Below, one piece after another: positions 34,401 to 45,074 of a stretch of 64,000 nt of DNA. Location of the stretch: contig JADLZK010007665.1 of NCBI GenBank assembly GCA_015847255.1, positions 558,001 through 622,000 on the forward strand. The letters run 5' to 3'. This DNA is from Hyparrhenia diplandra. Lineage: Eukaryota > Streptophyta > Magnoliopsida > Poales > Poaceae. Under the pieces are notes generated by a model. It worked only from the letters and a program-made list of their open reading frames with translations. It did not search any database and was not told where the DNA came from. A program made the translations under genes and the position numbers. Numbering within the stretch: position 1 is the first letter of the stretch; every line of letters starts with the position of its first letter.

Positions 34401-35038
34401 TTACCGGCGATAAGGAGCAGTTTCGCCAAGGTTCAACAACACATAGAGCATGATAGTGTGCCACTCATCAAAGGACAAGTGCTTGTGGGTAGCTGCGCTT
34501 CCTCTTCCGACTTGCCCTCCGAAAAGGCTAAGGTTCGATGAACTCTCCTCGGCGTTGTAACGAGGGGTAGGATTGTGGACCTTCGGAAGTTTTCTCGTAT
34601 AGTACGCCTGTGTGAAGGTCGACACCTCCTCCGGAATGTATGCCTCGCCATGGAAGGCTCACGGCTTTATTCCCCGCATTTTTTCCGAAGTACCTTGAGA
34701 GCCCTCTCAATTGGATAGCACCAACGGAACCGCACGGGCCCCCAACCGTGCCCTCGCCGGGCAGGTGCAAAATCAGGTGTTGCATGGACAGAAGAAGCCC
34801 GGTGGGAATATCATCTCTAACTTGCGGATCAACGCAGTGCAAAGACGCTCCGGATCAGCAATCGCATCCCGAGATAACTCCTTAACACGTAGCCGGGCGG
34901 AAGAAAAAGCTCAACTCGCCAGACGCGCCACACCGGTTCAGGGAGGTATCCCCGAGTCATCGCGGGAAGGATCCGCTCAATCCATATGTGGAAGTCATGA
35001 CTCTTCATCCCCAGGACTTTCATAGTTTGCAAGTTCAC
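34401..35038 (-). pseudogene. TNPD-like transposase, C-terminal part
   Basis: Frames at 34829-35038 (KSHDFHIWIERILPAM), 34528-34842 (DIPTGLLLSMQHLILHLPGE) and 34401-34625 (HKHLSFDEWHTIMLYVLLN) follow one another as in CACTA TNPD proteins. They cover a DUF4218-type block and the region around it, joined by frame changes. The sequence ends against the Copia-like insertion. Confidence 0.7.
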
Positions 35039-35288
35039 TCCCCTACCGGGTTCGCCGCATACCCATCGTGGAACGATAATGTCTTCATCCTTTGTAGCAC
35101 TTCCTTCCTATCGGCCCTTTTGATGATGTAGTCGGCCGGGCCCTTTTTCCATCTCCTCCCGGGCTAGGGGTCTCTATCACTAGCTTTGGTCTATCGCACA
35201 AACATCTCTATGTCAAGTCTAGCTTTAACGTTGTCCTTTGACTTCGAAGGTCCATGGATGTTGCGAAGAGTGCCTCGGAGATATTCTT

Positions 35289-36325
35289 TTACGTGTGCAT
35301 TACATCGATGTTGTGTGGAAGAAGAAGATCCTTGTAGTAGGGGAGATTAATCAAGCCCGATATATAAGTCCACATGTGTGTCCGACCATATCCAACAAAA
35401 CCACCTTTCTTTTCATCGATTTTGAGACCAGCTAGCTCGGCAAGGACCTCTTCACCGGTCATAAACTTTGGGATGGGATCGGTGACTTCAACACCTTTCG
35501 TGAAGTGCTTTTTGTCTAGTCTCGAATTCATGGTTCTCGGGCAAGAATTGACGATGTTTGTCAAATGAGGAATACTTGCCACCCTTGAGAAGCCGTGTGA
35601 ATCGCCACAATTTGCCTTGCATGTTGGGCAAGGGAACCTCCCATGAACACACCATCCGCTGAATATGCCATAAGCCAGGAAGTCATGCATTGAATACAGG
35701 TACCACACGCGTGCATTGTAAAGTTTGTCTTTGTAGCTCGGCCGCATGCGTCGCATTACCCCATTTTCCCAAGCATCTTGCAATTCATCCCACTTGGCCG
35801 CATGAACACACCCATATTGTTGCCCGGGTGCCCGGGTATTATCAGCGTCGAGAATGTGCTTGAGCTCAAACATGACACCGTGGGGAAGATTGAGAGGGAT
35901 CACAAACACGGGCCAACAAGTGTACGGGGCCGCCGATTGACCGCACGGGTTGAACCCATCATGCTGCGAACGCTACACGCATACATTTCGAGCCTCCATA
36001 GCTTTTTTTCGGGATGCATATTATCGAAGTGCTTCCATGCATCACCATCCGATGGGTGTACCAACTTCTCGGGATTGTATCTTTTGCCCTTCTTGTGCCA
36101 TGTCATTTGTTTCGCGGACTCCTCCATCATGTACGGCCGTTGGAGCCTCGATGCGAAAGGAAGGTGTCGTAGGACCATCTCGGGGATCTTGGACTGTTTC
36201 TTCCCGCCATCACTATATTCTACCTCCACATACCTAGAGGCTTTGCACTTTGGGACAAGGCGTTGCTTCCTTGAGGTCTCCCCTAAAGAGGACGCACCCC
36301 TTTGGACAAGCATGGTACGAGTCAT
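35289..36325 (-). pseudogene. TNPD-like transposase core (tnp2 family)
   Basis: Two large open stretches (35900-36325 and 35289-35909) meet near 35905. Landmarks are WHKKGKRYNPEKLVHPSDG and DAWKHFD in the first, and LPHGVMFELKHIL, YLYSMHDFLAYGIFSGWCVHG, FPCPTCKANCGD and KHFTKGVEV in the second. These are characteristic of tnp2-family CACTA transposases. The enzyme cuts and joins the element ends. The invariant NVRLG..DGFNPFG stretch expected between them is damaged, so this copy is probably inactive unless the break is a sequencing error. Confidence 0.85.
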
Positions 36326-36664
36326 ACGGCATCTTCAGTCCACGAAGAAGTCTCGTGACTCGTCACGTGTTCTTCGGCAGACATGACCCTCACGAAGCGT
36401 TTGCCAATAATCGACAACAGGTGTCGGCCGTCTCGACTAATGCTCAATTGCGACTTCAACGCTATAAGGCGTGAAATGGCATCCGCCAGTAACCATTGTC
36501 TTCTCGTGAAGGGGCTGCTGTGCCACCTCCATCATCTCGTAGAGAACGCCTTTGCGGTTTCCTCGGGTTCCTCCTCCAATCCTCCATTGAACTGCATCAT
36601 GAAAGTCTCCGCCATCATGTATGCGCCATCCCGGCATCTTGATCATACTCCTCGAGGAGGGGCC

Positions 36665-36931
36665 TCACCACGTCCTCTCTAATACGATCGACTTCCGCCG
36701 TGGAAGATCCAAATGGCTATAGTTTGGGACGAATCCGTTGTTGTAAATATGTTTACCCATTTCCATCTTGACTCGCTTTTTCTTGTTCTTACATTTCTTC
36801 GCCGCGGACCACGGCATCCGAACGGACCCTTTAGCAGCTGGGCCAAATGCATGTTCCAGAAAGCACGGTCCCCTAACCCATTCAAGACTCTTACTTGCGA
36901 AGCCCGTGTACATCCACTCACGGTTATCCAT
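36665..36931 (-). CDS. Transposase-associated domain, N-terminal exon of TNPD
   Basis: It opens MDNREWMYTGFASKSLEW and continues FLEHAFGPAAKGSVRMPW then KCKNKKKRVK and NNGFVPNYSHL. This is the Transposase-associated zinc-binding domain that precedes tnp2 in CACTA transposases. One of the usual cysteines reads as Trp (MPWSAAKKC instead of PC..C). The gap of about 340 bp to the tnp2 core (36326-36664) may be intron or degraded coding sequence. Confidence 0.75.
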   Translation of the reverse strand: MDNREWMYTGFASKSLEWVRGPCFLEHAFGPAAKGSVRMPWSAAKKCKNKKKRVKMEMGKHIYNNGFVPNYSHLDLPRRKSIVLERTW

Positions 36932-37032
36932 CCTCCGTCATACGCCCATGTCACGAGCCACATAAGCGGCAATTGCATCTACACGGCGTTCCTACCATCT
37001 AATAGGTGAGGGATAGGTCCTAATCCCACCCG

Positions 37033-37223
37033 AGGATGCGAGACAAGGTTAGCATCCATGCTTCGGGTCCTGCTGAAGTCGGAATTTGACAAGACCTTCC
37101 CGCCCGTTCCTCCCGATACACGTCCCCGGCGGGGAGAGTGTGTATCCGGAGAACAACGGGGGAGGTGCCGAAATTCCGCTCAACAGAGCTGAGCATGGAT
37201 GCTAACCTTGTTCACGCATCCAC
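37033..37223. repeat. Long imperfect palindrome upstream of TNPD
   Basis: The left arm (37033 to about 37127) and the inverse of the right arm (about 37135-37223) align over about 95 bp. They share an exact 18-bp match, CAAGGTTAGCATCCATGC, at 37044-37061 and 37193-37210. The arms almost touch at CCCCGGCGGGGA, so RNA from here would form one long hairpin. Confidence 0.8.
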
Positions 37224-37556
37224 GGGCCGTCCAAAAACGTGGACAATCCGGAACAGACACGGTCGCAGATATGCACGGATGCGCATACCAACGCCCGTAT
37301 CTCTTTCGGACGGGGAGACGCCCTAAGCGGGTCGCGCTATGTAAGACAACTACAAGGACGGGACGGACGTGATTCATACCTACGGGGGGTCGGTGGAGAC
37401 GCGGTGCAAGAACACCGCAGCGCGCCACGCCGGGCGATCGTGGTCGCCGAGTCCCTCCCACGTGTCCTCCTACAAAAAGAGGCAAAAATGGTTAGTGTCG
37501 ACTCAAATTTTGGGCAAAGACCTCCCCGCACGGGGAGGTTCCCAAAACCTGCAAAA

Positions 37557-37695
37557 AACATGGCACGAAGGCCAACAACCACATGCATATGTACCGAACA
37601 TGGCACGAAGGCCAACAATCACATATATATATACACCGAACGTTGGCACGAAGGCCAACAACCACATATATATATCCCGAACATGGGCACGAATG
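37557..37695. repeat. Minisatellite GGCACGAAGGCCAACAA
   Basis: About three and a half copies of a roughly 45-bp unit carry GGCACGAAGGCCAACAAC followed by ACATATATATA and CGAACATG. The last copy is partial. Confidence 0.85.
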
Positions 37696-37709
37696 CCATT
37701 TACTTCACT

Positions 37710-37805
37710 AACCACTACTAAACACTACTAACAACTAATACTAACCTCTACTAACTACTACTACTAACCACTACTAACTACAACTACTAACCACTACTAG
37801 AAGAA
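37710..37805. repeat. CTA-rich simple repeat
   Basis: Irregular ACTAC/CTAAC trinucleotide-type repeats with no coding signal. Confidence 0.8.
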
Positions 37806-37854
37806 AAGGAGTTACCTTGGCCGCGGAAACGGCAAGAGCGACGGTGGTCACGAC

Positions 37855-38075
37855 GACGGCCTCCCTCTTCCTCCTCCCCTTCCTCTTCTTCCTCCTCTTC
37901 CTCTTCTTCCTCCTCTTCCTTCCCTTTTTCCCCTTCCCTTTCTTCCCTTCCTCTTCTTCCTCCTCTTCCTTTTCTTCCTCCTCTCCTTCCCTTCCTCCTC
38001 TTCCCTTTCTTCCCTTCCTCTTCTTCCTCCTCTTCCTCCCTTCCACTTGTTCCCCTTCCTCCTCCCCTTCCCCTT
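37855..38075. repeat. CTT/CCT pyrimidine-rich microsatellite
   Basis: About 220 bp of almost pure C and T (CTTCCTCCTCTTCC pattern) is purine-rich on the transposase strand. Long open frames here, giving Phe/Leu/Ser or Lys/Glu/Gly repeats, are a consequence of the repeat. Confidence 0.9.
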
Positions 38076-38489
38076 TGGCGAGAGATGGGAACTTTTTGAA
38101 ATTTTTACCACAGCCTCCCCATGAGATGACAAGATACGTCAACAAGTTTTCGTGAATTTTAAAGTTCGTTTGGATTTTATAGAATTTAAAAACACTTTTT
38201 CCGCATGTAACTCGTCAACTTCCGACACATACATGTTCGTTCTTTCGCGCGAGTTCCTGGATAAAGTCTAAACATATGCCAAACATCATGAATAATATTT
38301 TTTGAATGACCAAATTGCATTATTTCATGTACTGCAGTTCAAATTTGTAGTGTTCCAAAAAATGCAAGAAAACAAAAATTAATTCAGGAAATATGGCAAA
38401 TTAACATGAAATTGTCCCAAATTTTGAATTGGAGATGTAATTACTGTACCTAGACCTCACAAAAATATGGGATGAAAAAAAAAAAAATA

Positions 38490-38868
38490 GTTTGCCGAGT
38501 GCCCACAATGACACTTTCGGCAAAGGTTGCTTTGCCGAGTGCTCACGGCCCGTGGCACTCGACAAAGAGTGCATAGTTTGCCGAGTGCCTAACGGGGGCA
38601 CTCGGCAAAGGAAACGGCGAGCGTGGCCGTTTGGCTCTGTTACTCTTTGCCGAGTGCCTTATTTTGCCGAGGGCTAAGCACTCGGCAAATATGTTCTTTG
38701 CCGAGTGTTTAACTCTCGCCGAAAGTGGTCGGGCACTCGGCAAAGGAGTCTTTTTGCCGAGTCGCGAGTTATGCCACTTTCGGCAAAGGAGCTCTTTGCC
38801 GAGTGCCCGATTTGTTTACACTTTCGGCAAATGATTTTGCACTCGGCAAAGGCCGCGATTCTGTAGTG
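38490..38868. repeat. Right TIR and subterminal repeats of the CACTA element
   Basis: The same TTTGCCGAGTG / CACTCGGCAAA motif recurs about a dozen times, ending in CTGTAGTG. It mirrors the left end and marks the 5' side relative to the transposase genes. Confidence 0.88.
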
Positions 38869-39116
38869 AAGGTCGGTTAACTAGGTTTCTCTTGTCTTTG
38901 GAACATGCATACTTGATTCAAGTTCTCGACCTGGAATGGAGCATAGCTAAGTACTAATATTTTCTGGATTTAGTCTAAAGTTCTGGTGGAACTATTGTTT
39001 CAGTATTTTTTTATATTAACGACATGCCCATTGACATTGATGTGCTTACGGTCACTTCACCGATCTCGAAATCTATCTGACTCAATCTCTCCGACTCCGA
39101 GTGCTTTGTATGGGCA

Positions 39117-39395
39117 GTGTGTTCCCAAGCTGCGTCTTCTGGCACTGCCGCGGCAGCCGTCCGCGAGACGATCGTTGGGTCGCAAGTGTTGAAGATCGAC
39201 GGCTTCTCCGGAACCAAGGATCTCGGCGTCGGCAAGAGCATCAAATCCGGTACCTTCAACGTCGGAGGACGTGGATCGGTACATCGAGTGCTATCCGTGT
39301 GGTTTTGACGAGGAAAGTGCCGGTTGTGTATGCATCTTCCTCGCCTCTCGCTCCTAAGGAACAAGTTGAGCGAGAATGGTGCTTCACGGTGACGG
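39117..39395 (+). pseudogene. MATH-domain gene fragment
   Basis: The frame reads TAAAAVRETIVGSQVLKIDGF then SGTKDLGVGKSIKSGTFNVGG. It shifts and continues in another frame as RYIECYPCGFDEESAGC and LRNKLSENG before a stop. This is the first half of a MATH domain of the plant MATH-BTB type, whose members act as substrate adaptors for CUL3 ubiquitin ligases and are strongly expanded in grasses. No BTB domain follows. It lies about 250 bp right of the CACTA element, so it is a truncated, frameshifted copy. Confidence 0.75.
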
Positions 39396-39609
39396 ATGGC
39401 GACGTTGAAGAGTATGTAGAAAGGTACAGGCACACCTACAACGCAGAGGACCGCTAATACAGCACGTAGGATCCACTTTTCTCGGTGAGCGAGTGTGACG
39501 ACGTCTGAGGGGAGGCGCTCCGGGAAGGAACGAGCGGTCACGCCGGCGGCACCCTGCAGTCGCAGGGTCCTCCCGCCGGGGCTGCGCGACGTTCGGGGCG
39601 GCGTTGGAT

Positions 39610-41710
39610 CATGTCCGATGGTGACCGACTTGGCGGTGGCGAGGTCGACTACTCGTCGCCATTCCATTCCGTTCGGGCAAAGCTATTGATCTTTTCGATG
39701 GTGCGGCGGCGCGCGGTTCGAGGGTGCCCCGGTGTTGTGTCGTCGACTCAACCTCGGTGACGGCCTTGGTGGACGTCGAGGAGGAGGCTGCTCCGACCGA
39801 CACCTCTTTCGCCACCGCCTTTGTGTCTCTTGCTGCCGGCAATGGTGGAAGGCGCTTAGAAGAGGGGGTCGACGCTTCACTCGCCCCATCGACGATGAGC
39901 GCTCTACCCCAAGTCCAACCCGGGTGTGGAGTTGATCGATGCGAGAGAAGGTTGATCGGGCGGTGCAAGGAAGGGCGGCAAGAACTCGCCGTCGTTCGTG
40001 GAGATGGTGGCAGTACGCAAGTCGAGACCGAGCCGGTCCACGCGAGCAATCCCGAAATTGGTTTTGATCCAAATTACGGGCATCTCAAGGTGATGATTCA
40101 TCGGACGATGAAGTAGAGGAGGACGTTACCACGCCGGTGTTCATCAACGGCGCTTGCGATGGCGGGTTCTCGGTGGAACAACTTCGTCGTGGCGGAGCAT
40201 GCTCTTCAAGGTAATATTCTTAACTTTCGGATGATGTAAAACTACCGAAGGCGATTGTGGAGAGACGATGGTGCATAGAAAACTAAGCTCAGAGTTCCAT
40301 GGCAAGGACCATTGCCACCGCATTGTGTATCTCCTCGGAGAACACCGGGCGATCAGATGGCGGCGGTATCCAACCATGCGAGCCAACGGAGCAGAGGCGC
40401 CCTATCCGTTCTCCGACGTCGGTGGTTGGCGGGCGCCGCCGATCGTGACGATTCAACGCCCTACGATCACGGACCATGCCACAAGTTGAATAATTTTGAA
40501 AAGTTGAATTTGGATGAGTTAGATGCGTTATTTACGCCGCTATGACGTGAAGCAAATACGATCACTTCGATCGTGTGCCGATCGATCACATCGACGGATA
40601 ACCCGAAGAGCGGCGCCATCCGTCCGATCAAAATCCAACTTGGCCCGGGTTTCACTTTCGAGGCCACGAAGGGGCTCTGCTGCCTTTTCCGACGTACGGG
40701 GACTTCCAAATACCCTAAACCAGTCAAGCGGGCATCAGTTCAGCCGCCACCCGTATCTCCAAAACCCTCTTTCGTCGAAGTTGCGAGGAGACCAATGGCG
40801 GCGCAGGCGGTGCTTCCGGGCGGTGGGTTTGGTGGGACGCGGGCGGCGGGAGAGGAGGACCGGGTTACAATCCGGGTTTCGTCCCTGGATTCGATCCGGG
40901 GTTTGGAGGAAGAGGAGGTCGTGGCTATGGCCATCGTGGGCGTGGTCGCGGCTACGGGTATGGTGGTGGCAGAGGTGGACACGGTGGATATGGCTATACG
41001 TCCCCAATGGCGGGTACAATGACCTAGGCCACGGGTTCCATGCTCCTGGCCGAGGTCGGCGTGCCATGGGTGGTCGCTATGGCTATGGACGTGGAGATCA
41101 GGGTGGTCATCGCCTTCAGCACGTGGTGGCGGCGCACCACGGTGGCGGAGTCGGCAACCGGCATGGCCGGGCATCGAGGGTGCGCATGGTGGTCAGCGCG
41201 GCCATTGGCGCCGCTGCTCAAGCTCCGGCCATGGGCCCGGCGATCCCTCACCCATCCCCGATGAACGCCGCCGCTCAAAATGCGGGCATGGGTGGGCGTT
41301 CCATCGGGCCGGCTCCGACACATGGTGTCAATGGAGGCATCCACCAACCGGTGGAGGGACAACACACTGCCATGGCGGTTGCCCCTACCGGTCATGGTCA
41401 CCCGGCCGGTCAGCAGGCGGGGGGCGTCGTGGGTGCAGCTATGGCGGGCGCTCCCTCGGAGGTGGCTCCACCGCCGCCAGCCCGTCCCGGTGGCGCCCTA
41501 TGCAGCTTGGGGTGCTTCCGCGGGCAGCGGGCGCAGTGGGCACCGTCGGGGTCTTTGCTATGGCAACCTCTTCGAGTCAATGTCTTTGGATGCTCAAGGT
41601 GGAGTGGTGGCTCAAGAGTGCGGCAAAGCGTTGGTATGGCGATTGATGCAACCATCGAAGGTGTCCCTCAACTTCCAAGGCAGGGGCTTCAGGTGCTCTT
41701 GTGTTGCTAG
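39610..41710 (+). pseudogene. N-terminal and RG-rich part of a DUF4283-type ORF (degraded)
   Basis: GC-rich sequence with several partial plus-strand frames: 39724-40116, then 40312-40545 ending LNNFEKLNLDELDALFTPL, then 40573-41022 with PKPSFVEVARRPM. A glycine/arginine-rich reading around 40900-41000 gives GRGYGHRGRGRGYGYGGG. Only the later zinc-knuckle part (41770-42340) identifies the family; I treat this as its upstream portion because order and strand agree. Frames break repeatedly. A 395-codon open frame at 40523-41710 is out of register with the RG-rich reading and is probably chance. Confidence 0.4.
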
Positions 41711-41769
41711 GTAATACTCCTGATATTCTAGAATCGGTTGTACAAGGGCAAAAAAAAAAAGGGAAACCT

Positions 41770-42340
41770 TCATCGTTATCGTTGTTACACTAAAGGACAC
41801 AATCCATGAATGCAATTGTAGTCCTATGTTGTGAAATTTGTTTTGGGGATCATTCAGTGAAGTTGTGCCCAAACAGCAAAAAAACAAATACAAGTGCTAT
41901 TCCTTGTGGTTATGTTGTAGAGGGGCTTGGTTTTTACTTCATTCCAAAGGTTGATAACCCAAAAGATAATATGCAAGAAACTAGAGCCGTGGTACGTGTG
42001 CTTGAAGGTTCTTTTCCGTCAACCGGTTGGCGGTGGAACTAGAAAGACTTCATCCCGGTAAGAACCATAAGTGGGAGATTCGGACAACGAGGGACTAGTG
42101 CTTTCATTGTTAATTTTCCTTGGTGATCTACGAAGACAGTGTCAAACGGGGTCCTATGGATGCCGGGAAGTGGGAGGAAAAAATTAGATTTGAGAAGGGG
42201 ATTGACAATGAAGTTTATAAAAGAGAAATCCCGAAAGCTTGGGTTCGGATTCAGAGGCTTACCCCATGAGTTTAAATAGTTTCCAATTATTTGGGCTATT
42301 GGAAGAATCTTGGCGGTACCTAGAGCTGTAGAACTTGTGC
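41770..42340 (+). pseudogene. Zinc-knuckle and DUF4283 domain fragment
   Basis: Translation gives RCYTKGHNP, then LCCEICFGDHSVKLCP, IPCGYVVEGLGFYFIP, NMQETRAVVRVLEGS and, after frame changes, IPKAWVRIQ and FPIIWAIGRILAVPRAVE. This order is that of grass DUF4283/zf-CCHC proteins, RNA-binding-like ORFs often related to LINE ORF1 or domesticated from it. The sequence stops where GC-rich LTR sequence begins near 42340, so the C-terminus is lost. Confidence 0.65.
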
Positions 42341-42344
42341 AAGA

Positions 42345-43452
42345 AAAACGTGAAGGAACGGGGCGGCGGTGAGCTTCCTGCGGCAGCGGTCATGGCGACT
42401 GGAAATTCGGCGGACGGGATTTCGGGCCGATGGTCCTCACCTTCGCTCGATTCGGGGTTCCAGAGGTTCGGGGAGATGGCGCAAGAGGTGGAGAGGTTGG
42501 TGGAGCACGAGAACGGGCGATGGTGGGGTGATGGCGGTGCTCGACGGTGGCGGGCGTTGGCAATGGCGATGGCGGCGCCCGGGTCATTGCTTCTTCTTTG
42601 CGGGCAGCCTTGGGAGAGATGGAAAGGAGGCGGGGAAGTGGAGTATAGGGCACGGGATGCGGCTTTGGCTCCTCCAAGAAGGCACCGACGCGGTAGGGCT
42701 GGCAGGTGGCGTGCGACGCGTGGACACGGGCGGCCGAACACGGCAGGGTGGCTTGTCGGCATGGGGAAGGCCGATAGGTCCCCAAAACTTCCTTCTCTTC
42801 TCTACTTTTTGCTGATTACCTGGAAACCGTGCAGAATCAGCAAAAACTCTAATTGAAGAAAATATTCGTCGCGAAATTTTGAGCAAAACACGTGTATCAA
42901 CTTTCTCCTATTTCGGCTCGGATTTGAAACGGCGATTGGTCGAAGCAAAACTAGTCCGAGTCGGCGAAACCCTAATTCCAACTCACACCGATCAAATTTC
43001 GACTTTTTCGACACGACCCGCTCAAAATCATGCAACCAGCCGGTGACATCTTTTGTTCTACACCAAGTTATCTACCAAAGTCGTGAAGAGTGCACCCGCA
43101 TGCAAAAAACGTTTGCTAGGACTTTTCAAGAGTTTACAAAATCGCTCTCAAAAGTCAAGCAAGGTTAAACAAAGTCAAACTCTATTATGAACCCTAATTA
43201 GGAGACATGACCAACATGAAACATGCTCTAACACCTTCTCTAAGCATCACTAAGAATAAATAAAGATTAAACTCCTAATTATGCAAACATTTCATACATG
43301 AAATGACAAGGCAAAGCATAATAAGCAAATTGAATGAAATTAAACATACAAATGAACTCTATCATTTCATGTGCATGAATGCATATGATTAAATGATGAT
43401 TATGACCACGAAATGCAGATGCTAATGACATGATTAAAAATAGGGTGTTACA
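42345..43452 (-). repeat. Truncated LTR, diverged relative of the tandem array family
   Basis: It ends GGGTGTTACA at 43452, as the array LTRs do, and aligns with them throughout: the GC-rich block with GGCGATGGCGGCGCC, the block CATCTTTTGTTCTACAC with TTATCTACCAAAGTCGTGAAG, and TTTCATACATGAAATGAC. It is clearly diverged (the TATA-like site is gone) and lacks the other 4.5 kb of the LTR, so it is an old truncated copy in the same orientation. Confidence 0.85.
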
Positions 43453-43636
43453 TGCAGGGAACAAATGGGAACCTTGAGTACCAAACTTCATTTCGTGGAT
43501 TAGCTTTTGGGAGTGCTCGATTCAGTGATACGTGGCGATGCCGCGCTTTGCTGGTCGAGAGAAGTGTCTCTCTGTCTACATCTCTGCGTTGGTCCGGTTC
43601 ACTTGGGCGGTCGCGCTGACTTGGCGATTGCAGTAT

Positions 43637-45049
43637 TGTTGACTCGGGCCGACAACGACATATTTTTCCGTCAACTTACTACCATAAAGGGAGTGAAACT
43701 ATACCTTATCATACTCATATACATTTACAACTAATATATTTCCACTTGTAGTGTCCGAATTTTTATTATGCAGATTTATACAAGAAACAAGTGGAAAATG
43801 CACCAAAAGGCGCCTCCACGGAAAGCGCATTCCCCGAAGAACATTAAGCCCAAGGGAGAAACGGACAAAACACGCAAAAGCGGGCCGAGCACACACCGCC
43901 ATACAACTTTTCAGGCCCAAAAGACGCCCGACTGCCAAAGCACGGCCGGGCCGGGGGCCCAGCCAGGCTTGCGCGCACCACCACGGTGCGGCCACACACC
44001 CTAAGGGGCGGTTCGGGCCCAACTTTGGGCGGCGGTTTGTTACCTTCCAAAACCGGTGAAACCGGCGTGGGATGGTCGGTTTGGGCGATTAGGAACGTGT
44101 TCCAAGGTCGGTTTTGATCCTTCCATGTGGGATAGCCATCTTCCAAAGAGCCCCCTCTCCTCTACCTATAAAAGGAGGCCCTCTCCCTCTCATTCAACAC
44201 ACACCAATTTCATACAACACAAGGAGGAGCCACAATGTAATAGAGAGGAGAGAGTTCCATTCTTGTTCTTCTTCCCCCTCTTAGTTCTAATGGAGAGTGA
44301 GAGAGGAAAGGCTAGAAGGAAGTTTGGTTCCTTCTACATGGAGTTGTCGGTCCGCCCCGGTGTGCCGCGGTTCCTAGGAGGACGGAGTGCGGACTTGTCG
44401 GCACCCGCTCTCGCCTGCATACCTCTACAAGCTACTTTCACCTTCGGGTATGAGAGGTTGAGAGACTTCTACTTGTCGACACAAGATTAGAGGCTTCAAA
44501 AGGTACAGCGGCGCGGGTATGAAAGCTTGTGATTATCTTTCGGCTTATTGTTCTTCAAGTATATTATCTTAGTGTTATAGACTTGCGGGATTGGTAGTCG
44601 TACCTTGGGTCAGAACGAACGGGAACCTTGATCGACCCAAGAGTTGTGGATGGTAGTACAAACGTGGTGTTTGGGCTAGCGTTCACCTACCTTTGCGGTG
44701 CATCCCACGGTTGAGGGGGTAGGCGGCTTGGTCGTGACAAGCCTTGTCCGTCCCTTGAAATCCCCCACGTTAAATTTTGTGTCGTAGAGCTAATTGCCGG
44801 ACTCTACCCATTTGGGAGCGGGCCGGTGCCCAAAGTAAGTAGATATGAGACTCTAGAAATCTCTTCCACGAAACCTAAGCCCATAAAGATACCTCGCTAT
44901 CCATAGTTATCCTAGGGTGACCCTACTCAAAGATTAGAGCGCAACCGTTCCCCTGTGGAAAATACGATACCCCGAATACTTAGGGTGAAAGCTACAATGA
45001 CAATTCCGTGCGCTTGCGGATTTATCTGTGTGCGTTAAAAATGTCAACA
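43637..45049 (+). repeat. 5' LTR of the Athila/Tat-like element
   Basis: Bounded by TGTTGAC at 43637 and GTCAACA at 45043-45049, perfect inverted termini, with a primer site 7 bp downstream. The first 350 bp recur at 49231-49594 and, more diverged, at 63131-64000. Confidence 0.85.
44167..44174 (+). promoter_or_regulatory. TATA box in 5' LTR
   Basis: CTATAAAAGG followed by a pyrimidine-rich CCCTCTCCCTCTC run has the layout of a plant RNA polymerase II core promoter and sits mid-LTR as expected. The related LTR at 63131 has TATAAATAG with the same kind of run. Confidence 0.65.
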
Positions 45050-45056
45050 AGCTTTC

Positions 45057-45074
45057 TGGCGCCATTGCCGGGGA
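45057..45074 (+). other. tRNA primer binding site
   Basis: TGGCGCCATTGCCGGGGA starts 7 bp after the LTR. It matches the 3' end complement of plant tRNA-Asp (TGGCGCCGTTGCCGGGG) apart from one base. Confidence 0.8.

Larger units (their letters stand above)
30664..38871 (-). mobile_element. CACTA (En/Spm) transposon, complete with AAG target duplication
   Basis: The element spans 30667-38868. Its left end starts CACTACAG and its right end is CTGTAGTG, the inverse. The 3-bp direct repeat AAG flanks it (30664-30666, 38869-38871). Both ends hold dense TTTGCCGAGTG / CACTCGGCAAA motifs in both orientations, as binding sites for the element's own protein would. Transposase-like genes lie on the minus strand in the order TNPD-like then second ORF, reading from the right end. 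The frames are disrupted and a Copia LTR-like piece is nested inside, so it is probably not autonomous now. Confidence 0.92.

Noticed and set aside
37817..38155. Frames encoding Phe/Leu/Ser or Lys/Glu/Gly repeats
   Set aside because: They are translations of a CTT/CCT microsatellite.
40523..41710. Longest plus-strand frame of the region (395 codons)
   Set aside because: It is out of register with the RG-rich reading and the zinc-knuckle family frame, and its product has no recognisable domain.
43507..43636. Short frame between the truncated LTR and the Athila/Tat-like LTR
   Set aside because: Only about 180 bp of unique sequence is present and no homology is recognised.
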